A DNA stretch of 25,510 nucleotides from Chthonomonas sp. UBA6659 (GCA_002455425.1 DKKT01000047.1:355-25864); one strand, 5' to 3'; shown: positions 1-7,295, counted from the stretch's first letter. Numbers and translations: made by a program. Notes: a model not told the origin generated them from the sequence alone.

Positions 1-686
1 GCCGGGATCGAGTCGACGGCGAAAATGATGTCGGTCAACTCGATGAACAGGAGAGTGATGAACAGCGGCGTCGCCCATAGCCGACCATCGATGCGGGTGA
101 AGAAGTTCTGCCCCACGAAATTGGGAGTGACCGGCATCATCTTGCGAAAGCCTCGGATGATCGGGTTCTTCTCCGGATCGACCTCCTTGTCTTTGATGAT
201 GACCATCTTGACCCCGGTGAAGATCAAAAAGGCACCGAAGACGATCATCAGCCAGAAGAAGTTCTCGAGGAGCGCCGCGCCCGCCGCGATGAACAGCGAG
301 CGGAAGACGAGGGCCCCGATGATCCCGTAAAACAGGACCCGGTGCTGGTATTGCGCCGGCACCTTGAAGTACGCAAAGACCATCAAGAAGACGAAGATGT
401 TGTCGACGCTCAGCGCCTTCTCGACCAGGTATCCGGCCAAGAATGCCATCCCGGCCTCCTGGCTGCTGTACTCGCTCTTCGGATAGATGTTGTCCCAGAG
501 GAAGAAGATGCCGACGTTGAAGACCAGCGCGAGCGCGATCCAGACGGCGCTCCACGTGAGCGCCTCCTTGATCTTGACCTCATGCGCTTCCTTGTGAAAC
601 ACCCCCAGGTCTAGGGCCAACATGCCCAGAACGAAGGCGAGAAACGCCCCCCAAATCCAGATTGGAATCCCAGCCAGTTCTGCCAA
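1..686 (-). CDS. TerC/Alx-family integral membrane protein (C-terminus cut by window edge)
   Basis: Reading the minus strand from a TTG start gives 228 residues that run off the left edge, so roughly the last quarter of a usual TerC protein of about 320 residues is missing. Hydrophobic segments recur along the visible part. The two TerC signature segments are present: EKALSVDNIFVF (D95) and ELTDIIFAVDSIP (D219, D225). The start is fixed because an in-frame TGA lies two codons upstream of the TTG and an AGGAG lies 10 bases before it. TerC/Alx proteins are known as manganese exporters, and some help metallate secreted enzymes. The gene is last in the order htpX, zinc ribbon, terC, behind a manganese riboswitch, so a Mn2+ efflux or delivery role is likely by inference. 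The family call is very secure; the transported ion is inferred. Confidence 0.95.
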   Translation of the reverse strand, partial: MAELAGIPIWIWGAFLAFVLGMLALDLGVFHKEAHEVKIKEALTWSAVWIALALVFNVGIFFLWDNIYPKSEYSSQEAGMAFLAGYLVEKALSVDNIFVFLMVFAYFKVPAQYQHRVLFYGIIGALVFRSLFIAAGAALLENFFWLMIVFGAFLIFTGVKMVIIKDKEVDPEKNPIIRGFRKMMPVTPNFVGQNFFTRIDGRLWATPLFITLLFIELTDIIFAVDSIP

Positions 687-734
687 TGATCAAAAGCTCC
701 TCATTCTTGCGATAGTGCTAAGCCAACAGAAAGT

Positions 735-755
735 CGGCGGGGTGGTACCCCGCCG
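735..755 (-). terminator. Hairpin between zinc-ribbon gene and terC
   Basis: A 9 bp perfect stem (735-743 with 747-755) and a 3-base loop lie between the zinc-ribbon stop and the terC start. On the minus strand it is followed by ACTTTCTG, a weak U-rich tail. It may be an attenuator or partial terminator that sets terC expression relative to htpX, or an mRNA stabiliser. Confidence 0.45.
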
Positions 756-761
756 TTGCGA

Positions 762-1073
762 TCAATCGAAGTCGAAGATTTCTCCGAGGAAACCTTTCTT
801 CTTCTTCCTCCGGCGGTAATCGTCATCGTCGTCGTAGTGCCGATCGCGTTCGTACATCGGTGCCTGCGGAATCGGTGGGGCGTAGGTCGGCTGCGACGGG
901 GCCGGAGCCTGCGGTCGTGGCGGTTGTGCTTCGTACGCGGCACCGCGCTCGATGACCTTGTCGAGTTCGCCCTTATCGAGCCAGACGCCACGACACGTAG
1001 GACAGTAGTCGATCTCGATGCCATGTCGCTCGGCAATTACGAGCGGAGTCGGACAGTTGTGTGGACAGTTCAT
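762..1073 (-). CDS. Small TFIIB-type zinc-ribbon protein
   Basis: This 103-residue protein starts with a zinc-ribbon knuckle pair: C3/C7 (CPHNC, spacing of three instead of the usual two) and C24/C27 in YCPTCRGVWLDKGELDKVI. The CPxCxGxWLDxGEL pattern is the hallmark of the zf-TFIIB family of small bacterial proteins. A Pro/Gln-rich linker (about 47-75) follows, then an Asp-run, a basic RRRKKKK patch and a C-terminal FLGEIFDFD that is also typical of the family. The molecular role of these proteins is not established; a metal-binding or regulatory accessory role is plausible. It sits between htpX (51-base gap) and terC (75-base gap) on one strand, so it probably shares their manganese-responsive transcript. 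No SD is visible before the ATG. Confidence 0.9.
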   Translation of the reverse strand: MNCPHNCPTPLVIAERHGIEIDYCPTCRGVWLDKGELDKVIERGAAYEAQPPRPQAPAPSQPTYAPPIPQAPMYERDRHYDDDDDYRRRKKKKGFLGEIFDFD

Positions 1074-1091
1074 AGTCTTTTCGTGAGGGGT

Positions 1092-1115
1092 CCGGGCCGC
1101 CCTCAGGCGGCCCGG
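1092..1115 (-). other. Strong GC hairpin between htpX and zinc-ribbon gene
   Basis: A perfect 10 bp stem (1092-1101 with 1106-1115) and a CTCA/TGAG loop fill the short gap after the htpX stop codon. No U-tract follows on the minus strand, so it is more likely an mRNA 3'-end protector or processing element inside the operon than an intrinsic terminator. Confidence 0.5.
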
Positions 1116-1124
1116 TGGAGGAGG

Positions 1125-1976
1125 TTAGGCCACTCGGCGCGCCATGGCATCCAGCCGTTCGACGCGTTTTTCGAGAGGTGGGTGCGTGGAAAACAGATTG
1201 ACGATCCCCCGCGCCCCAGAGAACGGGTTCACGATGCACATATGGGCCGCGCTCGGACTGATATGACCCGGAGCGACCTCGACCCCACGCGTCAGCTTGA
1301 TCAATGCGTTCCGAAGGCCGTAAGGTGAACCGACAAGCTCCGCCGCCGTTTTGTCGGCTTCGTACTCGCGGGCTCGGGATACGGCGAACTGGATCATGGC
1401 CGCAGCAAGCGGAGCGACCAGCATCATGAGCAGCATCACGAACGGGTTCGGGGCGTCGTCGTCGCTCCCGCCGAAGCCGAACAGCGTCGTGAAGTAGGCG
1501 AGATTCGCAATGCCCGAAATCGCGCCCGCCACGGTGGCGATCACGGCACTCGTAAGCGTATCACGGTGCTTGATGTGGGCGATCTCGTGGGCGACCACGC
1601 CTTCCACTTCGCTTCGATCGAGCAGGTCGAGAAGACCCTGATTCACAGCCACGACGCCATGCTTAGGACTGCGGCCGGTCGCGAAGGCATTCGGGGAGTT
1701 GTCGGGCACGACGTACAGGCGCGGCATCGGGATGTTCGCCCTCTGTGCCAATCGCTCGGTCATCGCATAGAGATCGGGGGCCTCGGCTCGCGTCACGGGC
1801 TGGGCCCGAGTCATCGCCAGCACGATCCGGTCGCTGAACCAGAACGACCCGATGTTCATGATCAGCGCGAAAGCGACGGCGATCACGACGCCGACACTTC
1901 CGCCCAACAGGTGTCCGCAGACGACAAAGAGTGCCGTCAGCGCTGCCATCAACAATCCGACTTTGATCGTACTCAT
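1125..1976 (-). CDS. htpX: Protease HtpX homolog (M48 membrane metalloprotease)
   Basis: The 283-residue length and layout fit HtpX: two N-terminal membrane segments (about 5-20 and 28-48), a cytoplasmic catalytic domain and two more hydrophobic stretches (about 141-165 and 178-200). The zinc motif HEIAH is at 130-134, in VVAHEIAHIKHRDTL, and the expected third ligand is E204 in SRAREYEAD. The substrate-strand motif NAFATG (96-101) is also present. HtpX degrades damaged or misfolded membrane proteins, together with FtsH in well-studied bacteria. It is the first gene after a manganese riboswitch and is followed by a zinc-ribbon protein and TerC, so here membrane quality control seems tied to Mn2+ status; that link is inference. 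No clear SD precedes the ATG. Confidence 0.96.
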   Translation of the reverse strand: MSTIKVGLLMAALTALFVVCGHLLGGSVGVVIAVAFALIMNIGSFWFSDRIVLAMTRAQPVTRAEAPDLYAMTERLAQRANIPMPRLYVVPDNSPNAFATGRSPKHGVVAVNQGLLDLLDRSEVEGVVAHEIAHIKHRDTLTSAVIATVAGAISGIANLAYFTTLFGFGGSDDDAPNPFVMLLMMLVAPLAAAMIQFAVSRAREYEADKTAAELVGSPYGLRNALIKLTRGVEVAPGHISPSAAHMCIVNPFSGARGIVNLFSTHPPLEKRVERLDAMARRVA

Positions 1977-2013
1977 CGTTGTTTTCAGTGTTCTTCACCC
2001 CGGAGAAGCAGAA

Positions 2014-2046
2014 AGACCTTCACCGTGCTTGACACGGTGAAGGTCT
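2014..2046 (-). terminator. Intrinsic terminator that overlaps the riboswitch aptamer
   Basis: A perfect 14 bp stem (2014-2027 with 2033-2046) and a 5-base loop are followed on the minus strand by TTTCTGC. The upstream arm as transcribed (2046-2033) contains the 3' arm of aptamer helix P1 (2043-2037), so the terminator and P1 cannot form together. This predicts read-through into htpX when ligand stabilises P1. Confidence 0.85.
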
Positions 2047-2126
2047 CGCGTTTCTGGCTGAGCCCGGCCTCGCGGCGTCTTGACGGACCCAGCCCCTGCC
2101 GAAACAGGCGCTACTCCCCCTCACAG
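2036..2126 (-). promoter_or_regulatory. yybP-ykoY manganese riboswitch aptamer
   Basis: On the minus strand the conserved L1 segment GGGGAGTAGC (2119-2110) and L3 segment CGCGAGACC (2050-2042) match the two metal-binding loops of the yybP-ykoY class. Helices agree: P1 is GTGAGGG (2124-2118) with CCTTCAC (2043-2037); a P2 hairpin pairs 2105-2108 with 2095-2098; a 10 bp helix with two G-U pairs joins 2085-2094 to 2056-2065. The class is known to bind Mn2+ and to switch on mntP, alx/TerC and P-type ATPase genes. Because P1 competes with the terminator, Mn2+ should turn the operon on. Confidence 0.9.
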
Positions 2127-2135
2127 GGACTACCT

Positions 2136-2168
2136 ATTATTACATCGGCAGGCCCTGACTTGTTTCAA
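2136..2168 (-). promoter_or_regulatory. Sigma-70-like promoter of the riboswitch operon
   Basis: On the minus strand TTGAAA (2168-2163) is followed after 18 bases by TGTAAT (2144-2139), within TGTAATAAT. Transcription would start near 2127-2132, just before the aptamer. An AT-rich stretch at 2181-2209 lies upstream and could act as an UP element. Confidence 0.65.
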
Positions 2169-2210
2169 GGGCATGAGCGTATTTCGATGATTTTTACGAA
2201 ATTGTAAACT

Positions 2211-2684
2211 TCAGTCGATGCCGGCACGCTGATCACGCCAGTCGCGATAGGCGTCCCGAAGCTCGCCGATCCCCTTTTGAAGCGAACCGAAAGCGATGAG
2301 CAGCACGATCATGATCAGCGGCATCGCCAGCAGACTGACGGCGAAAGACCCGCTCGTGGCGCGCAGGGCGACCATCATGAGGAAGATCCACGCAAGAGCA
2401 TGGAGTACGCCCGCCACGACTTCGGTCACAGGCGACGGCTCGACGTTCTCGAGTTGATCCCAGTCCACGCTCGACACGGTCCGGAACATCGGTCGATCGA
2501 CCTCGAGAAGCCATTCGGCGAGTGCGGCCGAGCATCCCTTGCGCTCAAGCCATCGATGCGCATCGGAAAGATCGACCCCGCGGATGAGGAGGGTCTGAAG
2601 GTTGCGGCGCAACCGGCTGAACCGCCGCCGGCCAAGCCTGCGAACGTCGATCTCCAGTTCAGTGGGCAGATTCCTCACCGGCAT
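2211..2684 (-). CDS. Small two-TM membrane protein of unknown function
   Basis: The 157-residue protein has a basic N-terminal third (about 1-55, with RRLGRRRFSRLRRNL), a short acidic middle and two hydrophobic segments near 88-105 and 112-132. A charged tail rich in Arg and Asp follows. I do not recognise the family. The ATG at 2684 is chosen because a TAGAAT lies 9 bases upstream; a TTG at 2690 would add two residues. It follows glyS with a gap of about 50 bases on the same strand but may have its own promoter. It lies upstream of the riboswitch promoter, so it is probably not under manganese control. It is real by its TM pattern and codon use; the function is unknown. Confidence 0.75.
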   Translation of the reverse strand: MPVRNLPTELEIDVRRLGRRRFSRLRRNLQTLLIRGVDLSDAHRWLERKGCSAALAEWLLEVDRPMFRTVSSVDWDQLENVEPSPVTEVVAGVLHALAWIFLMMVALRATSGSFAVSLLAMPLIMIVLLIAFGSLQKGIGELRDAYRDWRDQRAGID

Positions 2685-2734
2685 CCTCAACCCATTCTAC
2701 GACGACGAAACCGAAAAGGACGAACCGCGGGCCT

Positions 2735-4792
2735 TTAGCCTTCCAGTTTCGAGAAGTCGCCGACGAGGCCGAGGAGCCCACCACAACCCGCCAGCAAGCT
2801 CAAACGAGCGTTCCGAGTCGCCGCATCGTCGACCATCACCATCGTCGCATCGAAGAACCGGTTGATCGGATCCGCCAACCCGCGAAGCTGGACCAGAAGC
2901 CCGACCGCATCCTCGGCCTCGCGAAGCGCCATACATGTCGGCCGCGCATCGCGCACCGCGGTCTCGAGGGCAACGCCTTCGGCAGAGTCGAGCTTGCCGG
3001 TCGCAGAGTCGAGTGGATCGCCGTCGGGCATCGCCCACTGTCCCTTCCGGATCGCGGCCTCCACGATGTTCTGAGGTCGGCGTGCGGTCTGCACAAGGGC
3101 CTCGTCGTCAGCGCACAGCGCCAACGCTCCGACCCGAAAGCGCACCCCGACCGGATCAAGAACGGCGGTGACACCACCAGCCACCGCAGCGGCGAGCACG
3201 TCGTGGCGAACTTCTGGAAGCAGCGCCACGTATCGGGACTCGAACAGCGCCTCGATCGCCAGGCGAGCGCCATCGCGATCGACGTCGATGCCCTGCTCCG
3301 CGTAGCCTTTGAGCGCGGCGTCGAACGCCGCAGACAGATCGACACCGGAACCAATCCAGCTCGATTCGACGAGGATCGTGGCCGACCGGCGCAGACCGTA
3401 GGGGTCACTCGAACCGCTCGGGGCGAGGCCGACACCGAGATACCCCGCGAGCTTGTCGAGCTGATCGGCAAGGAGAAGCGCGGTACCCGTTCTATCAAGC
3501 GTCTCGCGCGGTGTGCTGTACTGGGCCGCGATCGCCGTACAAACCGGCTCCGGCATCCCTTCGCGGCGCGCATACTCGGCACCGATCACGCCCTGAAGGG
3601 AAGGCAGTTCGCTCACCAGCCCACACGTAAGATCCGCCTTCGCGTAGAGACCTGCCTGGCGCGCCCAACCGGCTTCTTCGTCACCCGCGCCGGCGGATCG
3701 CGCGATGCTCTCGGCAAGGCGCGCGAGGCGATCGGCGCGCTTGCGAACCGAGCCGAGCTTTTCCTGGAACATCATGCCCTCGGTCTTGGCGAGGAACTCG
3801 TCGAGGTTCGACTTCTTATCTTCGTCGAAGAAGAACTTCGCGTCGTTGAAGCGCGCGTTGAGGACCCAAGCGTTACCGGCCCGGACGACTTCGTCGACCC
3901 CGCCGTTGCGGATCGAGACAAAGCGATTCGTGATGCGCCCCGCGGCGTCCCGGATCGGGAAGAAGCGCTCATGCTTGGCCATCGCGGTGACCAAAACCGG
4001 CGCCGGAAGCTCGAGGAAGTCTTCCCGGAAGGAGCCCTCAAGCGCGACCGGCCATTCGGTCAGGAAGACGTTCTCGTCCACGAGGCCGTCGGTCAATTCT
4101 ACGCTTCCGGTCGCTACGGTCATCGCCCCCTCGCGGATCTTCCGCTCCCGGACGGCAGGATCGGGCTCCACGTCGCGCGCGCGCAGCAGGTCGAGGAGTT
4201 CCGCGAATCCCGCCGCTTCGAACGGCTCGGGAGCATTGAAGCGATGTCCTCGGCTCGAAAGACCCGAGGCAACCCCTTCGAAGGCAAAAGGTATCACTTC
4301 ACCGCTCAGACTTGCCAACATCCATCGAATCGGGCGGGCAAAACGAACTCGGCCGGAACCCCACCGCATCGTTTTGTCGAAAGTGAGCGCGGCAACCGAC
4401 TGGGGCAGGACTTCGGCGAGGACTTCTCGGGCGTCTCGTCCAGGAATGGTCTTTGAAACCCACACATATTCCCCGTCGTTGCGGACGTCATCCGGCGCAA
4501 CGCCCTGCCCCCGGCAGAAGCCCTGAAGCGCAGGAGTCGGTGCGCCGTTCGCATCGAACGCCGCCTTGACCGATGGCCCGCGCATCTCCTTGACTTGGTC
4601 GGGCTGACGCGCGACGATTTCGCGCACTTGAACGATCAGCCGCCGCGGAGTGCCGAGGCTCTGGCTCGCACCGTGGCCGAGATTCGCTTCGTCGAGCCGG
4701 GCCACGATTTCGCGCTCCAGTTGCTCATAGGCGCGCCGCACGAACGAAGCCGGCAATTCTTCGCATCCGAGTTCGAAGAGGAGCTCCTGCAT
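2735..4792 (-). CDS. glyS: Glycine--tRNA ligase beta subunit
   Basis: The product (685 residues from the ATG at 4792) begins MQELLFELGCEELPASF, the characteristic start of GlyS, and ends RLSLLAGCGGLLGLVGDFSKLEG, matching the usual tail. GlyS pairs with the catalytic GlyQ alpha subunit as an alpha2beta2 enzyme that charges tRNA-Gly in the cytoplasm; beta carries the tRNA-binding and HD-like regions. The length is normal. A start at 4843 would add 17 residues with no family support. On the minus strand a TACACT lies 10 bases before the chosen ATG, which would give an almost leaderless transcript. No glyQ is adjacent: the upstream neighbour is divergent and the downstream gene is unrelated. Confidence 0.96.
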   Translation of the reverse strand: MQELLFELGCEELPASFVRRAYEQLEREIVARLDEANLGHGASQSLGTPRRLIVQVREIVARQPDQVKEMRGPSVKAAFDANGAPTPALQGFCRGQGVAPDDVRNDGEYVWVSKTIPGRDAREVLAEVLPQSVAALTFDKTMRWGSGRVRFARPIRWMLASLSGEVIPFAFEGVASGLSSRGHRFNAPEPFEAAGFAELLDLLRARDVEPDPAVRERKIREGAMTVATGSVELTDGLVDENVFLTEWPVALEGSFREDFLELPAPVLVTAMAKHERFFPIRDAAGRITNRFVSIRNGGVDEVVRAGNAWVLNARFNDAKFFFDEDKKSNLDEFLAKTEGMMFQEKLGSVRKRADRLARLAESIARSAGAGDEEAGWARQAGLYAKADLTCGLVSELPSLQGVIGAEYARREGMPEPVCTAIAAQYSTPRETLDRTGTALLLADQLDKLAGYLGVGLAPSGSSDPYGLRRSATILVESSWIGSGVDLSAAFDAALKGYAEQGIDVDRDGARLAIEALFESRYVALLPEVRHDVLAAAVAGGVTAVLDPVGVRFRVGALALCADDEALVQTARRPQNIVEAAIRKGQWAMPDGDPLDSATGKLDSAEGVALETAVRDARPTCMALREAEDAVGLLVQLRGLADPINRFFDATMVMVDDAATRNARLSLLAGCGGLLGLVGDFSKLEG

Positions 4793-4802
4793 GGGAGACG
4801 GG

Positions 4803-4808
4803 AGTGTA
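4803..4808 (-). promoter_or_regulatory. -10-like TACACT before glyS
   Basis: TACACT on the minus strand ends 10 bases before the glyS ATG; no SD is visible between them. A start point about 6-7 bases downstream of this element would leave a leader of only 3-4 bases. No convincing -35 is seen. Confidence 0.4.
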
Positions 4809-4840
4809 CTTGGTTCAATCGGGGATCGACCGTCGCGCAA

Positions 4841-4846
4841 CATAAT
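4841..4846 (+). promoter_or_regulatory. -10-like CATAAT, leaderless start of the dioxygenase
   Basis: CATAAT ends 5 bases before the ATG at 4852 and there is no SD. Transcription would begin at or next to the start codon. No good -35 is visible at 17 bases. Confidence 0.45.
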
Positions 4847-4851
4847 GGGCC

Positions 4852-5823
4852 ATGGCCCCCGGCGACCTTCAAGGCATCCATCACGTCACCGCGATCTGTG
4901 GCGACGCCCAGCGCAACGTCGACTTCTATGCCGGAGTGCTCGGCTTGCGAGTCGTCAAGCTCACCGTCAACTTCGACGATCCGACGACCTACCACCTTTA
5001 CTATGGCGACGGAGTCGGCAGTCCGGGGTCGATCATTACGTTCTTTCCGTACGTGGACAGCGGACCCGGTCGGCCCGGCGTCGGCCAGGTGACGACCACG
5101 TCCTATGCGATCCCGCTCGGGAGCCTCGACGCCTGGATGGCACGGCTCGCTGAGCGCACGATCGACTTCGACGCCCCGACGGAAGCATTCGGGTGCCGCC
5201 AGATCACACTCCTCGACCCCGATCGCCTGAGGATCGCCTTGGTCGAGGCAGAGGCTCCTGCCGCGTCCGGATGGGAAGGTGCCCCGCTGGCTCCCGACAT
5301 CGCGATCCGACGAATCCACTCCGTGCGGCTCGCCGAGGAGGCCGGCGAATCGACGGCACGACTCCTCACCGGACTCATGGGATTCCGCGAAACCGGTACC
5401 GAAGGCACCGTGCGCCAGTACGAAGTGGGATCGGGCGGGAGCGGAACGATCGTCGAGGTCCAGTGTTCTCCTGACCTTCCGCCCGGCCGAGGGGGGCAGG
5501 GCTCCGTCCATCATGTCGCCTTCCGTACGCCCGACGACGCGCATCAGTTCGCGCTTCGCGCGGCCCTCCTCGCGGACGGGCGGAATGTCTCACCGATCAT
5601 GGATCGCAACTACTTCCGGTCGATCTACTTCCGCGAGCCGGGCGGAGTGCTGTTCGAGGTGGCGACCGATCCGCCCGGATTCCTGATCGACGAGACCGAC
5701 GCCGATCTCGGCACCCATCTCAAGCTGCCGGCCCAGTACGAGCCGCACCGAGAAGCGATCGTGCGCCGCCTTCCGCCCCTCCGGCTGCCGAATGGCGTCG
5801 AGATCGGGGGAGGAGCGGGCTGA
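4852..5823 (+). CDS. Ring-cleaving dioxygenase (VOC superfamily, MhqO/MhqE-like)
   Basis: The 323-residue protein has two vicinal-oxygen-chelate modules. Module one starts GIHHVTAICGDAQRNVDFY (H10/H11); module two has GSVHHVAFRT (H220/H221) and GVLFEVATDPPGF (E269), together giving the 2-His-1-Glu metal site of extradiol-type enzymes. The segment VVKLTVNFDDPTTYHLYYGD is typical of the MhqO/MhqE group, which acts on hydroquinones and similar aromatics in quinone stress. The stop codon overlaps the next ATG (TGATG), so it is translationally coupled to an alpha/beta hydrolase resembling MhqD, the partner seen in Bacillus. No MarR-type repressor is in the window. The family is secure; the substrate is inferred. 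Confidence 0.93.
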   Translation: MAPGDLQGIHHVTAICGDAQRNVDFYAGVLGLRVVKLTVNFDDPTTYHLYYGDGVGSPGSIITFFPYVDSGPGRPGVGQVTTTSYAIPLGSLDAWMARLAERTIDFDAPTEAFGCRQITLLDPDRLRIALVEAEAPAASGWEGAPLAPDIAIRRIHSVRLAEEAGESTARLLTGLMGFRETGTEGTVRQYEVGSGGSGTIVEVQCSPDLPPGRGGQGSVHHVAFRTPDDAHQFALRAALLADGRNVSPIMDRNYFRSIYFREPGGVLFEVATDPPGFLIDETDADLGTHLKLPAQYEPHREAIVRRLPPLRLPNGVEIGGGAG

Positions 5824-6446
5824 TGACGGCATACACCCATCCTCACTTCCGTTTCGAACCGGCGCTGACTGCCGATGAACCGCGGACCCTGCTCCTCCTC
5901 CACGGGACCGGCGGCGACGAAAGCAGCCTGATCGAGCTCGGACGAGCGCTCCTGCCCGGAGCGGCCCTTCTGAGCCCGCGCGGCAACGTGAGCGAATTGG
6001 GTTCGAATCGCTTCTTCCGCCGGTTCGCCGAAGGCGTGTTCGATGTCGAAGACGTGGTCGCCCGGGCGGCCGACCTCGCTGCGTTTGTCAGCGAGGCGTC
6101 GGCGGCCCATCGGTTCGATCCGGCTCGGGTCATCGCGGTCGGGTTCTCGAACGGGGCGAACATGGCCGCATCGACGATGCTCCTCCATCCCGAGACGCTG
6201 GCCGGGGCGATCCTGATTCGTGCGCAAACGATCTTCGCGCCCGAGCCGCTTCCCGATCTCACAGGGAAGCGAGTCCTCCTGCTGTCCGGTGCCACCGACC
6301 CGATCGTCCCCCTCCAAGACGCGACGCGTCTGCGCGATCTGCTGGTGTCCTGCGGGGCCGAGGTCGACCATCGGATTCACGCCACCGGTCACGGCCTGAG
6401 TCAGGCGGACGTGCTCGCCGCGCGGGAGTGGCTCGGGGCGCAGTAG
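5823..6446 (+). CDS. Alpha/beta hydrolase (MhqD-like carboxylesterase)
   Basis: The 207-residue serine hydrolase has a compact alpha/beta fold. The oxyanion-hole segment LLLLHGTGGDESS is at about 23-35. The nucleophile elbow is GFSNGAN with S109, the acid is D159 in SGATDPIVP and the base is H190 in HATGHGLS. The length and motif spacing fit the phospholipase/carboxylesterase group that includes MhqD. It overlaps the upstream dioxygenase gene by one base, so the pair is probably made together to process quinone or aromatic adducts. It ends facing a convergent PEP-CTERM gene 39 bases away, with no clear terminator hairpin between. The enzyme class is secure; the physiological substrate is not known. 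Confidence 0.92.
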   Translation: MTAYTHPHFRFEPALTADEPRTLLLLHGTGGDESSLIELGRALLPGAALLSPRGNVSELGSNRFFRRFAEGVFDVEDVVARAADLAAFVSEASAAHRFDPARVIAVGFSNGANMAASTMLLHPETLAGAILIRAQTIFAPEPLPDLTGKRVLLLSGATDPIVPLQDATRLRDLLVSCGAEVDHRIHATGHGLSQADVLAAREWLGAQ

Positions 6447-6485
6447 ACTGAACTGGCCCGGATCCACTCCCAGCGTGCGTCACAT

Positions 6486-7187
6486 TCAGACGCTGCGGCG
6501 GCGTCTTCGGCGGGCCACGACCGCGGAAATGCCGACAGCAAGGGCAGCGATGGTCCCGGGTTCGGGCACGATTCCAACGTGGTAGTTGTCGATGCCGCTG
6601 ATCCGAACGCTCGTCGTTCCGGAATTCGGATTGCTGTTTGCGCTGATGTAGCCGAATGTCAGTGGCGATCCGGTCGAGCCGAAATCGGGATTGAGAGTGC
6701 CCGTGGCTCCGTTCGCCAGAAGGTTGTTGAAGCTCGTCGCCGTCAAACCAGTACCCGAGAACGTCTGCCAGACGGCTGGGAAAATCCCGTGGATCGGCCC
6801 GACGAAGTCGACACCACCCTGCCGTACCAAGAGTCGATACGCGACGGCCTGACCTCCCGGCGGCTGCTTGTGAATCAGATCGAACGAGTAATTCAGGCTC
6901 GACAAGCCACCTGACGAACTCGGGTCGTAGGTGAACGCCGACTTCCAGTGGGCGACCACGATCGCCCCGAAGCCGTAACTGTGCGTGACCTCGCGATGAT
7001 GGGTCGGATTTCCCCCGGTGGACAACTGCTGGGCCGAGTAGGTCGCTAGCGACCCAGCGGTCGTGTCGACAACCTTCGCATCGTACCAGCCGTGCCCGAA
7101 GATTCCGTCGTCGAAGCTTGTGGCGTGGGCCGCCGCACCGAAGACAAGAAGAGAACCGGCGATGGCAAAAGTCAGTGAGTGTCTCAT
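6486..7187 (-). CDS. PEP-CTERM sorting domain protein
   Basis: The 233-residue exported protein starts MRHSLTFAIAGSLLVFGAAAHA, a clear signal peptide, and ends with the PEP-CTERM tripartite signal: VPEPGT, a hydrophobic stretch and a run of Arg. Such proteins are processed at the membrane by an exosortase and are linked to surface or extracellular matrix material; no exosortase is in the window. The body is Ser/Gly/Thr-rich and probably beta-sheet, with no recognised catalytic motif. The start at 7187 is preferred over 7220 because GGAGG sits 5 bases upstream and the signal peptide begins there. Four phased repeats lie upstream, between this gene and metX. Confidence 0.93.
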   Translation of the reverse strand: MRHSLTFAIAGSLLVFGAAAHATSFDDGIFGHGWYDAKVVDTTAGSLATYSAQQLSTGGNPTHHREVTHSYGFGAIVVAHWKSAFTYDPSSSGGLSSLNYSFDLIHKQPPGGQAVAYRLLVRQGGVDFVGPIHGIFPAVWQTFSGTGLTATSFNNLLANGATGTLNPDFGSTGSPLTFGYISANSNPNSGTTSVRISGIDNYHVGIVPEPGTIAALAVGISAVVARRRRRRSV

Positions 7188-7233
7188 GGTTACCTCCGTC
7201 GCTCGCGGCGACAAGCCCATGATTCACCCCGAA

Positions 7234-7272
7234 GTGTGACCAAACCGTGACGGGTCGTGACAGGAGCGTGAA
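7234..7272. promoter_or_regulatory. Four phased GTGA repeats, PHO-box-like operator candidate
   Basis: GTGA(C) begins at 7236, 7247, 7257 and 7268, that is at 11, 10 and 11 base intervals, so all four face the same side of the helix. Read on the minus strand they are (G)TTCAC/GTCAC repeats, resembling the 11 bp direct-repeat boxes bound by PhoP/OmpR-type regulators. The array ends 11 bases before the TACCCT of metX, where an activator overlapping -35 would sit. Confidence 0.5.
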
Positions 7273-7283
7273 GGCACTGCGGG

Positions 7284-7289
7284 TACCCT
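7284..7289 (+). promoter_or_regulatory. -10-like TACCCT, leaderless start of metX
   Basis: TACCCT ends exactly 6 bases before the GTG start of metX; no SD is present. The position suggests that transcription begins at the GTG. Confidence 0.5.
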
Positions 7290-7295
7290 CCTCAG

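Noticed and set aside
3203..4456. 417-residue plus-strand open frame inside glyS
   Set aside because: glyS is certain in this region on the minus strand, and the antisense translation has no recognisable features.
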